A stretch of DNA of 64,000 nucleotides from Xanthoparmelia taractica (GCA_033085395.1 JANQBS010000212.1:1-64000), one strand, 5' to 3'. Shown: positions 34,452 through 46,124, numbered from the stretch's first letter. The notes: generated by a model not told the origin, from the sequence alone. Program-made: numbers and translations.

Positions 34452-35404
34452 CTACGGCCGTCTACCAATAGTAACATAAATCGGCCACTCCTTCCCCTCT
34501 TCCGCCCTCAAACACCCCTGACTCGCCTCTACTAACCGTTTCACCTCCGCCTCGCTCAACCCGAGCCCTTTAACCATCCTCGGTAAAATAAACTCATACA
34601 ACTCGGCCATCCACTGCGCCTGCACCTCCCCAATACCCTTCGACTCTGGCCTCTCCTTGGCAGCCCACGTCCCAAACGGCTGCCAGTACTGCGTGACGCT
34701 CACGTCTACAAGACCGGCCTCCCGCATGTACCGCGCCGCGTTGCGGCCGCAGTGCAGATCCAGGCCCTTTTGATTCGCGCCTGCTTTCATCGCGCGGACC
34801 CAGTCCCAGTTGTCGCTGCAGACGTGGCCGTGCTTGTACCATACGTAGTCTAGATCCTGCACCTCGACCCACCCGCCTGGTTTCAATAATGGCACTACTA
34901 TGTCGCATATGAAGCCTTTCCAGTCCGTCATACCGCAGATTAGGAGTCTACTGAATACATAGTCGAAACTGCCACGCGCTAGACGCTCGTCCGTTTTGGC
35001 CAGAGCTCTCACGTCGCCTTGAACGAAGTCGATGTTCGGTGGTTGGGGCTCGGGCCGTTGGATGTGCGGGACGGGGGAGAGATCAATGCCGTAAATGTTG
35101 GAGGCGGTGGGGTAGGTGGTGCCGAGGAGATGGGTGATGGCGCCGGTGCCGCAGCCGATGTCGAGGAGGCGGTTGGGGTTGTCGAGGGGTGCGTGGATGG
35201 GTTTGTTGTGCATGAGGGCTGAGAGGGCGGCGACTTGGGCTTCGAGACGAGTGTGTTCGGGGGCGCTGGTGTTCACATTGTTTCGGGGTGTGTCTCGGGG
35301 AGAATAAAGAAAGTGGGGTGTGGGGGTTGGGGCGCTTACTCGTTTGGGAGGTGGTATTCGGTGTCAGTGTCGTGGGAGGATCTTTGTGCGGCGGGATTGG
35401 CCAT
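34452..35404 (-). CDS. SAM-dependent methyltransferase (UMTA/LaeA type)
   Basis: Two exons, 35340-35404 and 34452-35265, give 292 residues. Exon 1 encodes MANPAAQRSSHDTDTEYHLP. The join restores NDAPEHTRLEAQ, the usual lead-in of fungal UMTA-type methyltransferases. Motif I is LLDIGCGTGAITHLL (about residues 60-74), the acidic end of strand 2 is GIDLSP, motif II lies around DFVQGDVR, and SFDYVFSRLLICGMTDW and LLKPGGWVEVQDLD (motif III region) follow. This is a Rossmann-fold class I methyltransferase acting on a small molecule or on a regulatory target as LaeA does; the substrate is unknown. The intron (74 nt) has donor GTAAGC and acceptor CACCAG. A GTG further upstream in the second exon is not the start. 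Confidence 0.88.
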
Positions 35405-36731
35405 TTGGTGCAAGTGTTTAGGATAAAAAGGTGATTACTTTGGTAGATTGAGAGCTAGTTGAGAGGTTTCTGGGAATAAGACTGGCACAGAGGAGTGGTG
35501 ATTGGAGTCTGGGAATTATTTGAGGTCCTCATACGAATGCAGTCAAGACGTGGCATGGCATGGCATAAGTGTGCAAAAAGGCAAGAATACGCTCACTTTG
35601 CGCTTACCCTTGCCCCTTATGCACGTCTTATGCAGCCACCACAGCGCTTTTGCACAGCTTTGGTGCATTCGTTTGTTGGTGCAGAAGATGGAAGGGTGAA
35701 AAAGGTACGTAAATGCGTATACACAATTTCAAAATCCAAGAATTGCTCACAAGATTAGGCGTGCATATCAGTACGATAGGCCTTCATTAGCAGCCGTGCT
35801 CTCCCACGACTTCAATTTTGCATACAACATCAGACCAAAGCCTTAGTCCATCATGCAGAGTTTGCATCGTCCAGCCTGTGGCAAGTCGGAGAAACTAAGA
35901 GATCTCTACCCTTACCCACTCAATTCCCTCCTTCTTGCGCCACTCCAAGGTTCGCTCCTTGTGAATTATCCTAGCATAGTCTACACCATCGGCAGCTGTT
36001 GATTAAGTGAGATTGCGGGGCAGACCGAACATGAGCGGAGCTATTCTGATCGACAGAACCATCAGACAACGGGCCATCCGGCTAGTCTAGGCTATATATG
36101 TGCATTTTTATCTGCTCTATCTTACACTTAACGACACTCATTTGCTACTAAATTGCTTATAATGAGACGGACCGATTGTAGCCCGGGGCTATCGACTACC
36201 TACCCAGTCTTCGCCAAAAAGGCATGAAAGCTTATAACCACTAACAACCACTGTTCGACGATGCCATTTAGCTAAAGAATTGCAGAATATTATGTTTTGG
36301 ACACATTTTTCCAAAGATGCGTCTTTGTGTAGTCGATGGTTATTGAATTGTAAGTGTCCTGTATTTGGATGTTCCTACTTGTCCTCCCACCCCACCTCCC
36401 TTGCAGCACCGGCGACAAAGACTAGAAAACCAGTAAGCGAAGGAACGACAACAACAAGATCGGAAGCTAGCTGCATATATTTACAGAAGCGTGCTTGACG
36501 GGTCGCGGGGTTCGACGAGCTTAACGTCATGGGCGTGGCTAGAAATGGCGAGCGGAGATGTGCAAGCATGCCGTCATAAGCCTCGCGATTGGTTGTTGGT
36601 GGCGAGCAAAGGGGTCTAGTCGGATGTCTATTAAACCCCTCAACATTCCTCCTCCACATCCCTTCTCAAAACCTCAGATATTTACCCAAACAAAGGAAAC
36701 TTTTTGGACTCTCGCTCGATATCAATCCATC
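35405..36731. other. Divergent intergenic region
   Basis: 1.3 kb between the methyltransferase (minus) and the SnoaL-like gene (plus), so it should hold both promoters. No supportable gene. Short repeated GGCATGGCATGGCATAA near 35550-35566. Confidence 0.5.
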
Positions 36732-37408
36732 ATGCCTTCCCCACTCCCAGACCTACCCAACACCATCACCGACCCGGCTGTCAAAGACTTTATCAAGAAA
36801 TACTACGCTGTCTCCAACGACGCCGATGTCCACGACGACTATGCCGGCCTCTTCATCCCCGAGGGTGAATTCTCTATGAACGACAAGAAGGCCAAAGGCA
36901 CTAAGCGTAACCCTCCCCTCTCTATTCCTCCACCTTCATACTTATACTACTCCATCCTAACCCCCTCAAACCCTTGCATCGTCATCATCATCATCATCAT
37001 CATCACCACAGAACAGAACCGAAATCTTTAACACCCTTCCAGAAATCCGTGACCTCCGCAAAGCAATCTGGTCCCACGTCCCCGGTCGCGACCACAGCCC
37101 CGTCCAGATCTACACCCACGGCGACGACCAGATGGATTTGATGATCCACGGCGAGGTCTCGTATAAACACCATGCGGGACACGAGACCGGCGCTGATTGG
37201 GCGGCTAAGATGAAGCTGGAGAAGGTGGGGGGTGAGATTAAGGTTGCGGTTTATCATATTATTGTGGTGAGTGGTCTCTGTTATTTTATGTGGGCGGGGT
37301 GTTGGCGGCGGGGAAAGGCGAAGGGGGGAAGGGGGGAGTGCGCAGATTGGATGAGATGGGATGGGATGCTAATGAGTGGGTGATTAGGATTCCAAAGCTC
37401 ATCAGTAG
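36732..37408 (+). CDS. SnoaL-like small protein
   Basis: Three exons, 36732-36906, 37043-37266 and 37388-37408, give about 139 residues. The sequence matches the fungal SnoaL-like/NTF2-fold group: AVKDFIKKYYAVSNDADVHD, YAGLFIPEGEFSMNDKKAKG, then IRDLRKAIWSHVPGRDHSP, YTHGDDQMDLMIHGEVSYKH and KMKLEKVGGEIKVAVYHIIVD. Such cone-shaped alpha+beta proteins are cyclases, isomerases or simple binders in small-molecule metabolism; a reaction cannot be assigned. Intron 1 contains a (CAT)n run (36982-37006) and ends after CTTTAAC and TTCCAG. Phase requires the donor GTAACC at 36907. The last exon encodes only DSKAHQ and a stop. The divergent neighbour is the methyltransferase. Confidence 0.82.
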
Positions 37409-37552
37409 ATGGGGAAGCTACAAAATTGGATTGTAGGTTATGAAGGGTATCTTCCATCTTCGCGCAGTAAATTGTACCTTTGTAAAGGAATCAAGGCACT
37501 CGGTACCAAAAACCCCACTCCACCCTTCTACGCTTACCAACCGCAATATAGC

Positions 37553-37698
37553 CAAGGCGCCCAATGGTCCGGGCCTGGACCATTGAACTACTAGCTGGAC
37601 TGTCCAACCAAATCATTGAACCGGTTTAGTGGACCAGTCCAATGGAGTGGTCCAACTAGTAGTCCAATGGTCCAGGCCCGGATTATTGGGGCACCTTG
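37553..37698. mobile_element. hAT-type MITE with 8-bp target duplication
   Basis: A 146-bp element with long, nearly perfect terminal inverted repeats of about 48 bases. The left end begins CAAGGCGCCCAATGGTCC; the reverse complement of the right end begins CAAGGTGCCCCAATAATCC. Both continue with GGGCCTGGACCATTG and ACTACTAG. The flanks are a perfect 8-bp direct repeat AATATAGC (37545-37552 and 37699-37706), the target-site duplication length made by hAT transposases. No coding capacity. Transcription through it would give a stable hairpin. It sits about 145 bases beyond the SnoaL-like gene and 1.5 kb from the 3' end of the Argonaute gene. Confidence 0.9.
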
Positions 37699-38224
37699 AA
37701 TATAGCACCTACCTACCTCCCCTCTCCCCTCGCCCATTCCTACCTCAGGGCATCATTTCTCCACCCCTTCTCCAGTCCTTGTACTTCTCCACCCCTCCTC
37801 CACCCTTTTTCCATCCCCTCTCCCCTTCCCATTAACTACAAACACTCCATCTAATCTTCCTCATCACGATGAATTCTCCCAAAAACCCACAGCCGTCCCT
37901 TCCTTGCTCTTTCCGCTCAAACAGGCCATTTCCGCACCCTCCCACCCCACCCCTCAGCTATGATTATACCACTACGTTCTAAGAGTGCAAGGGGGTTGGT
38001 AAGGGGATGAGGAAGAGGAAGGAGAATCGGAAGGGAAAGGTTCAAAATAAGGGGAAAGAGATAGACAGGTAGAGCGTCCTGGTAGTGGTAGACGCTGGTA
38101 GGTGGCGCAGAAATAACCTTGGGTGGACTGCAGTTATTACTTGAATTTTCTGAAGAAGAAGGCTAGAGGGACGGGGAGAGGAATGGGTGGATGAGTGATA
38201 GATGAGAGCGAGGGTGAGAAGAAG

Positions 38225-38395
38225 GGTGACAGGGAGAGTGGGGGGGTGAGAGATGAGAATAAGCGTAGGAGATAAGGGATGAGAGATAAGAGGTGAGAGG
38301 TAAGAGATAAGAGGAGAAAGGTGACAGAGGAAAAAGAAGAGGTGAGAGGTAAGAGGTAAGAGGTGAGAGTAAGAGTGAAAGATAGGACATGAGAG
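38225..38395. repeat. Purine minisatellite, GAGAGGTAA/GAGATAA units
   Basis: Imperfect tandem units of GAGAGATAA, GAGAGGTAA and GAGGTAA cover about 170 bases on the plus strand. On the minus strand it yields a spurious Leu/Ser-rich frame. Confidence 0.8.
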
Positions 38396-38765
38396 ACTCG
38401 GTGAAGAAGAGAGAAGATAAAAGCAATCAAGCCATTCAATGCAGATATCATACCTCGTACCTCATACCTCCTATTTTTGTATCCGCCCCTTCCCTAATCG
38501 ATTGAAAGGTGGATCCCTGATGCTCTTTCTTTCTTTCCTTCCTCTTTTCCTTCCTTCGTTGCTTCCTTCCATCCTGAGCAATGGTATGTAAGTAAAGATT
38601 CGTGTTTCCTCTACCGTGGGCGGGATAGACTGGACTGGGTTGTCTATGCTGTGCTTAGGCTTGGGTGGGGGTATGCTGAGGGCTGTGGGAGGGAGGGGGG
38701 TGCTGGGGTTGAGGATGGTCGGTGGGGGGGTGGTGGACGGCTTTGTTAGGGGTTTTGGGATGTGG

Positions 38766-38822
38766 AAGGTTGTGGTGGGATGTTGGGGTGGGATGCTGTG
38801 GTGGGATGTTGTGGTGGGTGGG
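38766..38822. repeat. GTGGGATG tandem units, G-rich
   Basis: Four imperfect copies of a TTGTGGTGGGATG-like unit in a G-rich context. Several GGG/GGGG runs are close enough to form a G-quadruplex on the plus strand. Confidence 0.7.
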
Positions 38823-39183
38823 GAAGGTGGAGGAGATTGTGGGCTGTTAGTGTGGGATGGCCCAAGTGTGTGGGGTGGTCTAATTCATCCTATACGTGGT
38901 GCTGTGTATGGTATCATGCATGGATGGCAAATTGATGGCTGGGAGATGACGTGTTTGGTATTGATTTTCAGCAATTGTGGTGTGAAAGCTGTGGTGGAAG
39001 GGAGGGATAGGCGTTGTAAGCATGCTTGCATTTTGTGTAAGTGGGTCCTAGGCTGATGAGGATGTTTAGTGAGCGATATGTGGTTTATGGTTATCGTCAT
39101 GATGAACAGCTTCGCTTTGCTAATCTACGCTGGACGCCAAAGCGCCATCTGCACCGTTGGCAACCTCTTGAAGAACATAGTCC

Positions 39184-42100
39184 TCAGATGTAAAACATCG
39201 TATCCTCAAGATATTCATTCACCTTCACATCACTGTCCCTTACATCATCGCCCCTTTGCTGGTCTTGCTCAAACACCCTGCTCAGATATCTTCTGCCTCT
39301 ATCGCAGGCTTTGTCCGCATAGTAGACGGCTGGGGGAATGCTAACGCTGACGGTGGCCTTGCCGTACAGGTGGCACATGTTGTTTGTCAGGCGCTCGAGC
39401 TGACGTACGGGGTCTGTGAACTTCGCTCGGAAGATTTCGTCTACTAGGACAAAGTAGTGGGCTGGGCGTGCTGTGCCGGTGATCGCGGTATGCGATTGAA
39501 GGAAGAAGTCCCAGTTGCAGTCTTGGGTGATGGTGTTGTCGACGATCTTTGGGATAGTCAGCGATTATACAAATCCGACGGATGTGCAATGTAATTACCG
39601 TGCCAGCTTGTGGATTGCCCGGTTTTCCAGGGATAAGGGCCCCTTGTGCAGTTTTGTAGAACCGAGTATGATGGCGTTTGCCGACCACAATGAGCGAGAT
39701 TCTTGGGTAGACTCCTTCGACGTAGTCTTTCCCGTAAACCCCCTGGCAAGCGTCTCGTAGTCTTGGCAGCTCTTCCTCAAGTACTATCTTGTACTGACCT
39801 TCCCCTACGCCGTCGCGGTAGATGAGTATATTCTCTGGCAGGGATCCTTGATTCGTCTTTTTGTAGTGTTCCAGACGGGTCGTAAGCATTTGTCGAAGCA
39901 GCTTGACCATCTCTTGCCGGCTCTTGTTGATGCGAAGATCCGCTGGCCATTGCGATAGATAATTGTCGCAGCTTGCCACTACGGCGGCTACACTTGGAGC
40001 ACCTTCGGCTCCAGGCGGCGGATGAGTCACATCTATGCCCACCACCATGGTTTTTTGCTTGAATACGTCGCCATATGCACTCTCCTCAAGTATGTGGTTG
40101 GTCCCTTTGAGTTTAAGATTGGTTTTCTGCACCATTTTAAAGTAAGCATACATCTTAAACATGAATGTTTGGGTCCTAAGGCTAATTTCAAGGTTCTTGA
40201 TATAGTCGGTATTCCGTAGGCATTGGTGAATCTCTTGGCGTTCGGGATGTGCCGTTAGGATAGAAACGTATCGGTACTTACAAGAGCGACGTTGTCGTCG
40301 TATGGCACAGTGCCGAATTTGGGAAGCTTAACACAGACAGTGTGTACGCCATTGCCGACGTCCCCAAATCTCTTGATATAATTGTAGAGTTCTGAAGAAG
40401 TGCGCTGGGGCAGCACAAAGAGCAGGAATCGCACATCATAGTCATCACGACTACTCTTGATCCATTTGTCTAACCGGTGGTAGTCGAAGGGGCCTCGAAT
40501 TCTAAGATCACCGTGGCTTTGGCTCCTCTCGACTTTAATACCCTTTTTTCCCAGATGGGTTTGAAACTCTGTGAGTCGCTTGGCGCATGAGGCTTCGTCA
40601 ATTGATTTGTCTACATTCTCATCCTGTATGATTCTCGTACAAGCCCAGTTGGTCAGCTCCATGGGCTTTCGAAATTTCAGCTGGTCCAAACTCCAGGACG
40701 GTCCACGTATTGGAGTCTTGCCAGCGTAGAGGAGGTCCGGCGACGGTAGTATGCGGCCATGAAGGTTGACCATGTCTTTATTCACCTCGATTTTGAAGCG
40801 TCTCTGCCTTCGTTAGTTCAAAGAGATCCTATACAGCGCCGGAAAGGAAGTAGAGTCACCAGTTTTTCATTATCTGCGGTGAATCCAAGTGTATTGAAGC
40901 CTTTGATTGTGATAGACTTCGCATTTTCATTAGCATTGCGTACAGCAAACTTGATCATCCCACTGGTCTGCTTTCCTTCCAGCTTAAGCTTTGAGACCTG
41001 CCCAGGCCTAATTCTGCAGAGATGGGAAGGTAGGTAAGTTGGACGTTTGTTGGACCCAACATTAACAATAGGCTGCCCTCGTTCATCAGGTAACAGGGGG
41101 GCCCTTCGTACTGTAAGTCGGTCAGTACGCAGTAAAACAAAGATTGAAGCATGACAGTACCTTTTTCGAAGTACTTGGTTACCGTAAGCCATTCGCCTAA
41201 ACAAGAGCAATGATCGTTATGAGGCTTTAATCTCCCCTCTTTAGCATTCTTTTTGTCGTCCTCACTGAGTGTCTGAACTAGACCTGTTGATGGTTCCTTT
41301 GGCTTTGCATCATAGAAGAACGAAACCTGGTCGGGCGTATACTTTATTGCATTGGGGACGTTGAATCTCGGTGGATGGAGCGTATATCCCCTTCCATCGC
41401 CATTTCTCGGATAGCCCCAGATGCTCCAGACACGTGGGACGTGCGTCGAATTGACGCGAAGGCCTCTGAGTAGACCTGGGACCTTGCTCCGGTCTACAGT
41501 GGCTTCGAGCCACTTAATGACGTCCGTTAGTGCTCTAAATGCTTTATAGAACGCTCCGTGACAGACATTGACGTTTACCAGAAGGCTGGACTGTGACATT
41601 CGGACACTCGAGAAGTATCCACGCAGAGCAATAAGAACCGGGGCAGTCTCGAGCTCTGACTGATCCTCTCTGTCTGAGTCCAGTGAGAAGGCCTTACGTT
41701 TGTTGACAATAGCAATGTTGTCAGACAGCTTTCGATGATGGCCTAGAATGATGTCAAGTGCTTGCTCGACCGGGAGACCGCTCGAGCTTATATCTGCAGA
41801 ATTTAGGTAGACTTCCTTATTAAGATCGATACTCCCCTTGAGGTCCAAGGACACTTTGTATTCTTTGGCGTTGTCGGAGGCTTGAGTTTCGACTTCTGAG
41901 TGGTAGGATATTTTGAACATTCTGTACTGGTTAGGAATCTCTTGCATACTCAACATGATGGTACTAAAATCAGTGACTACGTATGGGCTGAGTGGCTTGA
42001 AGTCCTTGCTGTTGAGAGCAGTTTTGATGACCTGAGTCAATTTCGGACCCTTGGCCTCTGGTTGAACGATGACCCCGTAGTGCCAAAGGACTTGAGAGGG

Positions 42101-42771
42101 CCCATGTGTTAGCTTAAAGTAGTTTGTCGCCAACGCGACTGTCTTGAATTTCCAAGGTCCGGAAACTGGCCGAGATGGTTGACCTCTCAAACGTACGACC
42201 TCTTGCTGGCCAGCGCCGTATTTTGAACTTTCCCCTTTGGACAGCTCAGCACCGAGGAAGGCTGGGCCAGGTGTGTTGGTAGATCTTGTTGACCAGATAA
42301 GTCGTCTAGCCGGTCGAAAATATCATAGGATCCAGGAGAACTTAGACTCACATTGTTGCTTGACCAGACTGAGTGGAAGCCTGACCAGCTTGGCGGGTGC
42401 CTGTCTGGGCAGAAGATGAAGTTGGCCGGGTCGAAGATGAGGTTGCTGGGGTAGGTTGGTTCGAAGTCTGGGTAGGTTGTCGGGCACCCGTTGATGCCAG
42501 AGTTTGCACCGTCCCGGACGATGTTCTATTGTTGTGAGTATCAAATTTTCCCGAATGGTATTGGGTATGGTACCCTGACAGCGGTTTCGGAACCGTTGGG
42601 CCCGTCGAAGACCTAACTTGGTGAGTCCAGCTCGACTACGGTGGGTAGGAAAGCAAAGTGAACTGACGGCCCTGCTTCAGAGGACTCATCCTTCGCTAGG
42701 GTCTTCTTTTTACGCCTACTACCCTTTTTGACTTCTTCATAGTCTGCACCCGGGACGTACTTCTTCTCCAT
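39184..42771 (-). CDS. qde2: Argonaute (QDE-2-like) with complete DEDH tetrad
   Basis: Seven exons (42668-42771, 42352-42612, 41161-42305, 40860-41110, 40282-40803, 39599-40126, 39184-39546) give about 1,057 residues, all phases consistent. A basic N-terminus (MEKKYVPGADYEEVKKGS) and a Ser/Thr/Gln/Pro-rich linker (about 35-120) precede the N domain. The PAZ ends in IVNVGSNKRPTYLPSHLCRI. L2 and MID follow (VNLHGRILPSPDLLYAG, then GVHTVCV and YDDNVAL/KTNLKLKG, with the two Lys that hold the guide 5' phosphate). PIWI has VVGIDVTHPPPG (D793), RQEM (E833, glutamate finger), IYRDGVGEGQ (D866) and GTARPAHY (H967). All four catalytic positions are present, so slicing is expected. The protein ends EDTMFYI. 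It should bind small RNAs in cytoplasmic RNA silencing (quelling-type). The family symbol is by resemblance, not proven orthology. Confidence 0.93.
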
Positions 42772-45662
42772 GGCGGAGATGTAATGGACGACTCAGCCAG
42801 TAGGTAGAGCAGGGGACAGGGAGCATGGAGCTGCGACAGAGGTTAAAGAGAGGAGCCCAGATTGTGGATTTGACACTAAGGCTTGACTTTCAATAAATTG
42901 TCCTAGCTCAGCGGTTTCAGGCATGCAGAAGATGCTTGAGAAGTTTGAAAGCGAGTTGAGTGACCTGGGAGTGTAAGTTCTTTTGTGCTCAAGGTTCACT
43001 GTTTGCTACAGAAGCGGAGATGATCTAGCACACCACGGACACGTGGCAGATATGTGGCAGGATAAAGTACGCAAACAAACTCGTTGCAGGCAAAAAAGAA
43101 CATCTGCAGTATCTTGCAATGAGATGTGTCGACGTGGCAATCGGTGACTTTTTATTTAAGGAGCCAACATAATCCGGTCCAGCGCACTGGTTCTATTGAT
43201 TGGTTTGGGTTGTGAAAGCAGGAGGTTTAATGGAAGCAGAGTGTGCAGCCTCCCTTTACCGATTTGTCTCGACCTGTAGCTGAGCTTGTGGAATAGCGCA
43301 TCGTCTCTGCGCAAAGCCAAGGGCACCATGAGTCGATCTGTTCCGATTGATGCGTCCTGCATGAAAGCAACATAGTGCAAACAACATGTTCAGCCACGAG
43401 TTTCCACTAGGGACAAGAACCAGACTCAAGCGGGAAATGCATGACAACACAAAGAAGGATTGGTCGACTGCTCCTGGCATCATGCAAGAGAGACACTGCG
43501 TGCCAAATGCTTAGATGTAGCATCACAAGACTTACAATCACCGCGTACATTTGATTTCTTACACAAGTCCAGTCTTACAGTTATTCCCCAACTCGGTCGT
43601 ACTCAGTCTTCCTTCAGTGAGGGAGAAGATTGCTTACGGTATCAAAACAATGTTGCCATTTTGGAAAGTCGCCCAGCTAGGGATGACCCAATTCCTGCAG
43701 TGTACGACGAGTATCTTGCATCGGCAGCTGATGGGTGAGTCTCTGGGGAAGAAGAATGTTTGCTGTTCGAACTTTGAGGCCACTTGCGACGTATCGTAAG
43801 CATCTTGGCTCTCAAGGTCACGTGAAGAAACTAGTCCAGAATAGCTATAGTATATCCGTCAACAAATCTTCGATCGTTCCGTCTTTCGATCTCTCCTTCA
43901 TACAACACTCTACTTCACATTTCCTGCACAGAGTACCAGGACATTGCAATTCACCAAAATCTTTGCAAAAGCCCTTACTGTACATTAGCAACAGTCGCCT
44001 TGCATCTGGCGAGCCTCCGGTGACATCGTGATTTCTCCTGAGCTATCTATGGGCGCATGGTGCTGACAACATTCGAGTGATGCGCAAAATGCTTATGCAC
44101 CAGCCTGGCTTGGATCAAAGCTTCCCGGCCCCAACATCAAGCTGTATGCGCAGCTCCTTCGTCCGCGGGAGATGATGCACCGTTTGGTATGTTTGACAGC
44201 TGCTCAGGTCTGTGGTGTTACGATGAGATGGTTATGGCAATCGTGGTAAGAATCGCCACATACATGATTGATCGTTCGAAAGGTGTGTTTCGAAACATAA
44301 ACAGGGCCCAGCGTTGCCCAACGCTATACCTCGAATCCGCCCTCATACTTGGGAAAGCCCGGCTCTCTCTCCCAAAGCCTCCTCAGCTACAGTCATCATG
44401 TTATGGACTGAGCAGCCGTGACCGAAAGTCTCCATGTGTTGCTGCAGAACGAGCTACCTCCCCGTAAACTTGTGCTTGGCATGTCTTGCTGTTGCCCAAG
44501 GATGTCTCTAAGTGTTGTACGGATATTGATGTCAACTATCTTCAGGTGACTCCCTCATCGCAAGTTGAAGTTCCGACCGTGCCCCCCTGCCTATACACCG
44601 CTCAAGTGTTTCATCTTGGAAACCGAGAGTCAGCAGGAGTCTGTATTACTCTCAGCCTTGCTACCACTTCCATGCCATACAGAGTTCGAATGACATTCAG
44701 GTTTGGAGCCAAAACGGTCTTGTGACTTACCGTTTTTCCCTACTCGCCCGGCATGCAGAAAGCTACGAAATATTGGGTAGGCACAAAATTGTGCTGCATA
44801 ACAGATTGGGGTTGTGGGCAAAATCTCAGGATGCTATTACTTCTAGTCATCGTAATAAGCCGGTCATGTCTAATTAGCACGTCACTTATGACTATGTATT
44901 TTTTATATCACTTGGCTTCTCAGGTCTCAAAGGTTGAGTTAGGAAGTGAATACTTCACGTACCGTCACATCATTTCCAAGTCTTATCTCTACTGCGAATC
45001 ACTTGTCGAAATACGAGCCTTATGTCGGTCCTATCTGGCTCCATGATATCAACATTCGGCTTGTGAGAAAGATCACAAACTTCTGATTCAATTGCATGCA
45101 TCTAGTCTTTCTGGCATTGGGTAAATCTATATCTTCCTTTACGCATGTATATACTAACGAAAAGTAATTGCCTTGACATTGTCAAGACCGTTTCCTAGGT
45201 TTCCTGGTTGCGCTGTATCCAAGCCTAATATTAGTGCACTTTTGGCAGCCGCAAAACCGGGCAATAAAGCGTAGTGCAGCAGTCATCATACTGGCGCCCT
45301 TTGCTCACATGTTTTCATGGCAATATACTGCCTTTAGAACCTTTGACTTACTATCCAGGTTTGCTTTCAGAGGTCATTGTATTCATTGCGCATCTTGATT
45401 CACAAAGCGTTTTGCTTCATTTGATCCTAATCTCAATTTACTCATGGGCCTAAGATAGAGAGCAGAAATCCTTATTCATAGAACGCCTGATTTCACCTGG
45501 TTTGGATCACAATTTACATCTTGGAGGAATGAACAATATGTATTTTGAGTCATGGAAAACCCTGCTTCACCTGGTGGAGATCATCAGCCACTTCCTGGAT
45601 AGGGTGAAGCTCGGCAATGAAGCCGATTATCTATCACTCCTCGGACAAGGTGAAGATGGCAA
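42772..45662. other. Intergenic between divergent Argonaute and AlkB-like genes
   Basis: 2.9 kb with the Argonaute promoter at its left end. Open frames (43460-43738, 43735-44031, 44189-44467, 44753-45046) are all under 100 codons, in changing frames, and show no domain. No RNA gene recognised. Confidence 0.5.
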
Positions 45663-45845
45663 TGAATGCGTATTCTATTCACGACCTCAGTTAAAATGAA
45701 TCCGCATCTCACTGACAACCTCAGTTGAGGTGAATGCACGGCTGTATATCCCATTCACAACCTCAGTCAAAATGAATCGGCGTCTAATTCACAATCTCGG
45801 TCGACATGAATATGTTGCGCATTCACGGCTTCTTAAAAATGAATC
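45663..45845. promoter_or_regulatory. 34-bp tandem repeats with TGAAT/ATTCA inverted pairs
   Basis: Units starting TGAAT at 45663, 45697, 45731, 45773, 45807 and 45840 have spacings of 34, 34, 42, 34 and 33 bases. Most carry ATTCAC about 9-17 bases after the TGAAT, followed by RRCCTCAGTYRA. TGAAT...ATTCA is an inverted pair, as expected for a dimeric DNA-binding protein. The array ends about 20 bases before a TATA box and 280 bases before the AlkB-like start codon, so it is likely a promoter element. That function is inference. Confidence 0.65.
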
Positions 45846-45861
45846 TACATGTGCACCCGAG

Positions 45862-45870
45862 TATATAAAG
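45862..45870 (+). promoter_or_regulatory. TATA box of the AlkB-like gene
   Basis: TATATAAAG, 255 bases upstream of the start codon at 46125 and just downstream of the 34-bp repeat array. Its position fits transcription starting near 45895-45900 with a leader of about 225 bases. Confidence 0.55.
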
Positions 45871-46124
45871 TCGCCGAGATCCTCGACCGGCATCCTTCTC
45901 CCTTCCTACAATCACGGACAGTACAACAAAGAACAGTAGCACGTCTTCAAGTACATTAATCAACTTGGGTCCTATCTACTAACTTTGCTTCAAACATTTG
46001 TGCCTTCGTTATCTGCGACTTTTGCGATATTGATCATTGGGATTCAAGAGCAGCCATTGCATCCTCCAGCATTTGACTTTATTTGCTTTTTTGATATTTA
46101 CCAGCAATCTTTCCGCACGAAAGA

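Larger units (their letters stand above)
37707..39183. other. Intergenic, purine-rich and G-rich repeats, no gene
   Basis: Low-complexity DNA between the MITE and the Argonaute 3' end. CT-rich at 37720-37830, then the purine minisatellite and the GTGGGATG array listed separately. Frames such as 38616-39056 (+) are Gly/Val/Trp-rich and follow from the G-rich composition. Confidence 0.55.

Noticed and set aside
39341..40162. Separate 273-codon frame as an independent PIWI-only gene
   Set aside because: It is the PIWI part of the multi-exon Argonaute. Its apparent ATG lies inside intron 5 and its end reads into intron 6.
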